A stretch of DNA of 5,352 bases from NCBI GenBank assembly GCA_937934685.1, contig CALGYU010000036.1, positions 1-5,352 of the forward strand. Direction: 5' to 3'. A model generated the notes under the pieces. The model was not told the origin of the DNA and did not search any database. It saw only the letters and a list, made by a program, of their open reading frames with translations. The position numbers were made by a program, and so were the translations under genes. This document shows, in pieces, positions 4,432 through 5,352 of the stretch. The DNA comes from an uncultured Acholeplasma sp. (lineage in GTDB: Bacteria > Bacillota_I > Bacilli_A > Acholeplasmatales > Acholeplasmataceae). How positions within the stretch are numbered: the stretch's first letter is position 1; every line of letters begins with the position of its first letter.

Positions 4432-5352
4432 ACTTAAAAACTATGCATACAACATCTATGAATTAACCAAAAGAAATATGCTGATCTTTTTTAAAAACAA
4501 AACCACCGTCTTTTTCTCTTTAATCGCTCCGATCCTTATTTTAGTTATCTATATTTTATTTATGGGAAACTTGCAAGTAAATATGATTAAAGATCAATTT
4601 CCAGACTTAAACCTAACAGAAAAAGAAATTCTTAGTATTACCAATGCCTGGATGATTGCAGGAATTATTGGTATTGCTTGTCTCACGGTTGCTCTTAATA
4701 GTATGTTTATCGCAATATCAGATAAGGAAAGAAGAGTTATTGATGATTTTACCGCTTCACCAGTGAAACTAATCAATTTAACTTTAAGTTACTTTATTTC
4801 AGCTTTCATCTTAACTTTTTTCATTTGTTTCATCTTTATGACAATTGGAAGTCTTTACTTAATCATTACTGGGGGAGGACTTTATATATTTAGTTTCTAT
4901 GAATTCCTACAGCTTATTGGTATCTTAACCCTTTCTTCATTATCAGCAGTTATCGGATTAATGTGCATCACATCATTTTTTAATAAAACAACTACCGCCG
5001 CATCATTTACCGGTATCTTCACAGCATTAATTGGATTTTTAATTGGAGCATATTTACCAGCAAGTGTCTTACCAAAAAGCATTCAAAATTTTGCAAACCT
5101 TATTCCAGGAACTCATTCAACAGCCCTTTTTAGACAAATTTTTATGAATAAAGTTTTAAATACACAAAGCATTACAAGCAAAGTATCACCAGAATTTATC
5201 ACTCAAATTAAAGACCAGTTTGGCTATAATTTAAGCCTTTTTGGCTATGAGTTGAATCAAGGAATCATGCTTGCTTATTTAAGTGTCTCAATCATCATAT
5301 TTTTCATATTATACATAGTTATAAATAAACTTAAGGCAAAAATTAAAAGATA
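4421..5352 (+). CDS. ABC-2-type transporter permease, DrrB-like (3' end at window edge)
   Basis: The frame opens with ATG and stays open for 310 codons to the window edge, where the last two bases are TA, most likely the start of a TAA or TAG stop. The N terminus has a cytoplasmic amphipathic stretch, then a first membrane span near 29-48. An external loop of about 28 residues follows, with further spans near 76-98, 120-150, 162-185, 193-212 and a last one near 284-304, giving the six-span ABC-2 plan. The cytoplasmic segment SDKERRVIDDFTASPVK (100-116) matches the coupling region of this family. LIGFLIGAYLPASVLP (203-218), followed by NLIPGTHSTALFRQIF, matches the conserved C-terminal half of DrrB-like proteins. 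A short basic tail (KLKAKIKR) follows the last span, as expected at a natural C terminus. It is the membrane partner of the preceding ATPase, with an 11-nt gene overlap. Confidence 0.92.
   Translation, partial: MQNKLKNYAYNIYELTKRNMLIFFKNKTTVFFSLIAPILILVIYILFMGNLQVNMIKDQFPDLNLTEKEILSITNAWMIAGIIGIACLTVALNSMFIAISDKERRVIDDFTASPVKLINLTLSYFISAFILTFFICFIFMTIGSLYLIITGGGLYIFSFYEFLQLIGILTLSSLSAVIGLMCITSFFNKTTTAASFTGIFTALIGFLIGAYLPASVLPKSIQNFANLIPGTHSTALFRQIFMNKVLNTQSITSKVSPEFITQIKDQFGYNLSLFGYELNQGIMLAYLSVSIIIFFILYIVINKLKAKIKR

Noticed and set aside
1..5352. Mycoplasma genetic code (UGA as Trp).
   Set aside because: All Trp residues in the conserved proteins are encoded by TGG, and TGA stops fall exactly at the expected protein ends, two of them in start/stop overlaps.

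Overview
This is a very AT-rich, densely packed bacterial segment with every recognisable gene on the plus strand. All visible Trp codons in the recognised proteins are TGG, and TGA is used as a true stop, including in GTGA and ATGA start/stop overlaps. This points to the standard code (table 11), not the Mycoplasma code. Low GC, mostly AGA for Arg, strong Shine-Dalgarno sites and bacterial ABC-2 exporters suggest a low-GC Firmicute or an Acholeplasma/Izemoplasma-type mollicute. The exact taxon cannot be fixed from the sequence.

Layout. (1) 1-1426: the C-terminal end of an ABC transporter ATPase, overlapping by 4 nt a multi-spanning ABC-2-type permease with a GTG start. (2) 1427-1533: an intergenic region with promoter-like elements and a three-codon mini-ORF that runs into the next start codon. 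(3) 1534-2652: a divergent guanylate kinase-family protein followed 6 nt later by a canonical 2-Cys peroxiredoxin AhpC, closed by a strong intrinsic terminator at 2659-2690. (4) 2735-5352: a GT32-type (DXD) glycosyltransferase, a DrrA-type ABC ATPase and a DrrB-type ABC-2 permease. These form an overlapping, probably translationally coupled operon. The last gene is cut by the window edge, probably inside its stop codon.

How the genes fit together. The first pair resembles a YtrB-like ATPase plus permease. The kinase and peroxiredoxin look like one short transcription unit combining nucleotide phosphorylation (or a derived function) with peroxide detoxification. The third unit joins a sugar transferase to a complete ATPase/permease exporter pair, so it may make and export, or glycosylate and move, a surface glycoconjugate or amphiphile. 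That functional link is inferred from gene order and overlap only.

Most of the window is ordinary. The points most worth a second look are the GT32-exporter coupling, the altered active site of the guanylate kinase homologue and its tie to ahpC, the mini-ORF at its start, a terminator-like hairpin inside the first permease gene, and a possible leaderless start of the glycosyltransferase. No RNA genes, CRISPR arrays, insertion sequences or clear phage signals were seen.
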